22,988 nucleotides of DNA. Origin: F1-20-MAGs119 sp040401695. Its GTDB lineage: Bacteria > Actinomycetota > Acidimicrobiia > Acidimicrobiales > Ilumatobacteraceae. The stretch spans positions 1 through 22,988 of the forward strand of contig JBBANY010000037.1 in assembly GCA_040401695.1 (NCBI GenBank). Reading direction: 5' to 3'. Position numbers and translations under genes: made by a program. This document shows, piece after piece, positions 20,168-22,988 of the stretch; the stretch's first letter is position 1; each line of letters begins with the position of its first letter. Under the pieces are notes generated by a model. The model worked only from the letters and a program-made list of their open reading frames with translations, made no database searches and was not told where the DNA came from.

Positions 20168-21724
20168 CTACAGCGGCATGTTGCCGTGCTTGCGGCGCGG
20201 CAGTTCTTCACGCTTGGTCTGCAACATCTGCAGGCCGTTGATGAGTTTGATGCGCGTCTCTGCCGGGTCGATGACGTCGTCGACGTAGCCACGCTCGGCC
20301 GCGCTGTACGGGTTGGCGTACTTCTCGGTGTAGTCGGCGACAAGTTCGGCGCGGCGCGCAACCGGATCGGCGGCCTGCTGCAGTTCGCGGCGATAGACGA
20401 TTTCGACCGCGCCCTGCGGGCCCATGACGGCGAGTTCGGCGGTCGGCCACGCGTAGGCGAGGTCGGCACCGATCGACTTCGAGTTCATGACGACGTACGC
20501 GCCACCGTAGGCCTTGCGCGTGATGATCTGAATGCGCGGCACGGTGGATTCGCAGTACGCGTAGAGCAACTTCGCACCGTGGCGGATGATGCCGTCGTGT
20601 TCCTGGTTGACGCCCGGAAGGAAGCCGGGAACGTCGACGAAGGTGATGAGCGGAATGTTGAAGGCGTCGCAGGTGCGCACGAAGCGGGCGGCCTTTTCCG
20701 AGCTTTCGATGTCGAGAACACCGGCGAACTCCATCGGCTGGTTGCCGACGACACCGACCACCTGGCCGTTCAGACGCGAGAAACCACAGGTGATGCTCTT
20801 GGCCCAGTAGGGGAAGTACTCGAAGTACTCGCCGTCGTCGACGACCTCGCGAATGACCTTCTTCATGTCGTAGGGCTGGTTCGGCGACGGGGGCAGGATG
20901 TCGCGCAGCATCGGGCACTCGCGGTTCGGGTCGTCGCCCGACTCGACGGTCGGCGGATCCTCGAGGTTGTTCTGCGGAAGGAACGAGAGCAGGTAGCGCA
21001 CGTCGTCGAGGCAGGCCTTTTCGTCCTGTGAAACGAACGTTGCGACGCCCGACTTCGATGCATGGCTCATTGCGCCACCCAGCTGCTCGAGCGTGACGTC
21101 TTCGCCGGTCACCGTCTTCACGACATCGGGGCCGGTGATGAACATGTGGCTGCTCTCGCGCACCATGAAGATGAAGTCGGTCATCGCGGGCGAGTACACG
21201 GCGCCACCGGCACACGGGCCGAGGATGACCGAGATCTGCGGCACGACGCCCGACGACAACACGTTGCGGTAGAAGATGCCGCCGTAGCTGGCGAGGGACA
21301 CGACGCCTTCCTGGATGCGCGCGCCGGCCCCGTCGTTCAGGCCGACGACCGGGGCGCCGACCTTCAAGGCGAGGTCCATGAGCTTGTGGATCTTTTCGGC
21401 GAAGACCTCGCCGAGCGCACCGCCGAACACGGTGAAGTCCTGGGAGAACACGAACACCTTGCGGCCTTCGACGGTTCCCCAACCGGTGATGACGCCGTCG
21501 GTGTAGGGGCGCTCTTCGAGGCCGGCCGCATGGGCGCGATGGCGGGCGAGGAGGTCGAGTTCCTGGAACGAACCCGGGTCGAGGAAGTAGTCGATGCGCT
21601 CGCGGGCGAGCATCTTGCCCTTTTCGTGCTGGCGTTCGACCGAGCGGGGCGATCCGGCGTTGTAGGCCTCGTGCTTGCGCTGGCGGAGGTCCTCGATTTT
21701 CGCGTGCATGGGGTTGTCGCTCAC
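20168..21724 (-). CDS. accD: acyl-CoA carboxylase beta subunit (propionyl/acetyl-CoA carboxyltransferase)
   Basis: 518 residues from the GTG at 21724 (MSDNPMHAKIEDLRQRKHEAYNAG). It transfers CO2 from biotin to acetyl- or propionyl-CoA to make malonyl- or methylmalonyl-CoA. Both crotonase-fold halves are complete: ARERIDYFLDPGSFQELD, GVITGWGTVEGRKVFVFSQDFTVFGGALGE, NDGAGARIQEGVVSLASYGG, the oxyanion region GPCAGGAVYSPAMTDF, later VDVPGFLPGVNQEHDGIIRHGAKLLYAY, and KAYGGAYVVMNSK. The final HGNMPL is typical of PccB/AccD5. The GTG is supported by TAGCGT 7 nt upstream; the ATG at 21709 is the alternative. It heads the run accD, RDD gene, accE, CoA-transferase gene, MFS gene. Substrate choice (C2, C3 or longer) was not determined. 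Confidence 0.95.
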   Translation of the reverse strand: MSDNPMHAKIEDLRQRKHEAYNAGSPRSVERQHEKGKMLARERIDYFLDPGSFQELDLLARHRAHAAGLEERPYTDGVITGWGTVEGRKVFVFSQDFTVFGGALGEVFAEKIHKLMDLALKVGAPVVGLNDGAGARIQEGVVSLASYGGIFYRNVLSSGVVPQISVILGPCAGGAVYSPAMTDFIFMVRESSHMFITGPDVVKTVTGEDVTLEQLGGAMSHASKSGVATFVSQDEKACLDDVRYLLSFLPQNNLEDPPTVESGDDPNRECPMLRDILPPSPNQPYDMKKVIREVVDDGEYFEYFPYWAKSITCGFSRLNGQVVGVVGNQPMEFAGVLDIESSEKAARFVRTCDAFNIPLITFVDVPGFLPGVNQEHDGIIRHGAKLLYAYCESTVPRIQIITRKAYGGAYVVMNSKSIGADLAYAWPTAELAVMGPQGAVEIVYRRELQQAADPVARRAELVADYTEKYANPYSAAERGYVDDVIDPAETRIKLINGLQMLQTKREELPRRKHGNMPL

Positions 21725-21731
21725 CCGCGAG

Positions 21732-21737
21732 ACGCTA
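21732..21737 (-). promoter_or_regulatory. -10 box TAGCGT for the accD operon, leaderless type
   Basis: The minus-strand TAGCGT ends 7 nt before the GTG at 21724 and begins directly after the TAG stop of the upstream copD-like gene. Any -35 would lie inside that gene's last codons; none is clear. Confidence 0.5.
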
Positions 21738-22943
21738 CTAGCCAGTCGTTGTAGGGGGCGAAGTCGTCTGAGTCGGGGGTGTCGTCGTTTCGGCCACCGG
21801 GGCAAGCGTCGTCACGGGGGCGACGGGCGGGGCCGTCGACGGGCTGGTGACGCCGGGTGGCAGCGACGAGGTGGTGGTGGCCGCGGGGTCGCTGAGTGTG
21901 AAGGCACTCGACAGCGGCTCGAGGTCTCCGGTTGTGGTGGTACCCGAGATTTCGACGCTCCACTCGCCGGGCGCGGCGAGTGTGAAGTTGCCCGTGTCGC
22001 CGAGAAGTGCTGCACCACGGCGTGTGAGTGGCACATTGATGAGGTATCCGTCGTAGCCCGGAGCTTTCGGCGTCATGCGCACGGTGAATTCCTGGATGCG
22101 ACGCGGTTCGAAAAGTTCGATGAGGATCTGGTTCTGGCCCGTCGTTGCGGGACTGACCGAGAAGCGCACGCGGAAGCGATCATTTTCCAACTCTTCGCTG
22201 AACGCGTAACGCGGGCCGTCGTCGCGCGGCGCTTCGTAATAGTGGATCGGTGTCGTTGCCATCATCCACGACGTGAGCGCGAGCACCACCACACCGGCCG
22301 TTGCTTCGGTGCCGACCGCACGTCGCAAATGCGCGGCCATGCGTTCGTCGAGCGCGGGGACACGTTGCATGCGCGTCAGCACGAACTGGCGCGTCACCCA
22401 CGTTGCGTACGCCATGAACCCGACGACGAGAATCTTCAGCGTGACGAGACGGCCGTGCTGGCTCGTGACGAGGCCGAAGCCGTCGAATCGGTAGGTCGCA
22501 ATGACACCGGTGACGATTGCGAGAGGCATGGCGCGCGTTGCGATGCGTCCGAATCCACGAACCGCCTGTACGAGATCGACATCGCCAGGTCCGATGAGCA
22601 CGACGCGTGCGAGAAGCACGAGACCACCGAACCACGCCGACACGGCAACCATGTGCAGAACCCCGGATGCGTAGCCGAGTGGTGGAAGTCGCCCGCCGGT
22701 GCGGTCGAAACCGTAGGTGACGGCGAGTGCGGCGATGATGCCGACGCTCATCAACTGTGTGCCCGGGTCGAGAACGTGTTGCGGGTTCCACACGGCCCAG
22801 ATGGTGAAGAGCGAGATGAGAACGCGGAAGAGCAACGCTTTTCCGGGCAACGTGTCCCAGAGGTCGCGCCACGTGTTCGGGCTGATCGAGGCGGTGACGC
22901 CCTTGCCCGTGTATTGCGCGGTCGTGTAGATCGCGACGAGCAC
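21738..22943 (-). CDS. CopD-like copper resistance/uptake membrane protein, 5' end probably disrupted
   Basis: At least 401 residues. The first two thirds hold about seven membrane spans with CopD features: TTAQYTGKGVTASI, SGVLHMVAVSAWFGGLVLLARVVL (His and Trp in a span, possible copper site), and a late ALTSWMMATTPIHYYEAP. An extracytoplasmic beta domain follows (VRFSVSPATTGQNQILIELFEP ... APGEWSVEIS), similar to that in actinobacterial CopC-CopD fusions, and a Thr/Pro-rich tail. The GTG at 22943 is only the first possible start. The frame is open and hydrophobic further up (WFSSSIAAL) until a TGA at 22982-22980, and another frame there (LISLLVLVVY) also looks membrane-like. A frameshift or sequencing error near 22945-22985 is therefore likely, and the true N-terminus is probably outside the window. 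Confidence 0.75.
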   Translation of the reverse strand: MLVAIYTTAQYTGKGVTASISPNTWRDLWDTLPGKALLFRVLISLFTIWAVWNPQHVLDPGTQLMSVGIIAALAVTYGFDRTGGRLPPLGYASGVLHMVAVSAWFGGLVLLARVVLIGPGDVDLVQAVRGFGRIATRAMPLAIVTGVIATYRFDGFGLVTSQHGRLVTLKILVVGFMAYATWVTRQFVLTRMQRVPALDERMAAHLRRAVGTEATAGVVVLALTSWMMATTPIHYYEAPRDDGPRYAFSEELENDRFRVRFSVSPATTGQNQILIELFEPRRIQEFTVRMTPKAPGYDGYLINVPLTRRGAALLGDTGNFTLAAPGEWSVEISGTTTTGDLEPLSSAFTLSDPAATTTSSLPPGVTSPSTAPPVAPVTTLAPVAETTTPPTQTTSPPTTTG

Positions 22944-22988
22944 GAGTGCGGCGATAGACGACGAGAACCAGCAGCGAGATCAACGTGA

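Noticed and set aside
22180..22983. 267-codon minus-strand frame at the right edge
   Set aside because: After the first ten hydrophobic residues it becomes Arg/His-rich shadow of the copD-like gene. Its first residues are mentioned only as part of the possible frameshift.
1..22988. Mobile elements, phage genes or defence systems
   Set aside because: No transposase, integrase, terminal repeats, toxin-antitoxin pair or nuclease-helicase genes were recognised; the genes are metabolic or envelope-related with uniform style.

Overview
The window reads as a GC-rich draft contig from an actinobacterium, most likely class Acidimicrobiia (Ilumatobacter-like). Reasons: an acyl-CoA carboxylase epsilon subunit (accE) downstream of accD; Thr/Ala- and Thr/Pro-rich extracellular linkers on lipoproteins and membrane proteins; a thiolase-fold/DUF35 pair and a CaiB-type CoA-transferase; and start regions where a TAnnnT box sits 6-7 nt before the start codon, as in leaderless actinobacterial transcripts. 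The taxon is inferred from gene style, not from a marker gene. Two runs of exactly 100 N (1290-1389 and 7400-7499) are scaffold gaps.

Layout. 1-622 (-): partial membrane protein running off the left edge. 666-1767 (+): dsbB-like oxidase overlapping a CPHC thioredoxin-fold protein, the latter broken by gap 1. 1768-2875 (+): an AT-rich intergenic stretch with direct and inverted repeats, then two small coiled-coil proteins with C-terminal membrane anchors; the first is built of twelve to thirteen 11-residue repeats. 2858-4815 (-): larB-larC, the nickel-pincer cofactor genes. 4854-5795 (+): prephenate dehydratase. 5829-5915 (+): tRNA-Ser(UGA). 5941-7290 (+): guanine deaminase. 7291-7543: hairpin terminator, 22-bp tandem repeats and gap 2. 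7544-8845 (-): BMP/PnrA-type lipoprotein. 8985-10606 (-): thiolase-fold protein plus DUF35 partner. 10701-13904 (+): large lipoprotein with delta-60-like repeats and an FN3-like C-terminus. 13837-15312 (-): inorganic pyrophosphatase and a multipass membrane protein. 15344-16183 (-): DODA-type extradiol dioxygenase. 16253-16906 (+): msrA. 16911-21724 (-): accD, RDD membrane protein, accE, CaiB-type CoA-transferase and an MFS exporter, tightly packed. 21738-right edge (-): CopD-like membrane protein whose 5' end looks broken.

Together the genes are mostly house-keeping and carbon metabolism: CoA-ester chemistry (carboxylase, CoA-transferase, thiolase/DUF35), purine salvage (guanine deaminase facing a putative nucleoside-binding lipoprotein), redox maintenance (DsbB/thioredoxin-like, MsrA), Phe synthesis and nickel cofactor assembly. 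I see no phage, transposon, CRISPR array or defence island. The least ordinary signals are the repeated TAnnnT-N6/7-start arrangement (also placed to start a tRNA almost at its mature 5' end), the hendecad-repeat protein behind a 46-nt inverted repeat, and the 22-bp array, where the contig ends on both sides of the gap are an identical 55-mer.
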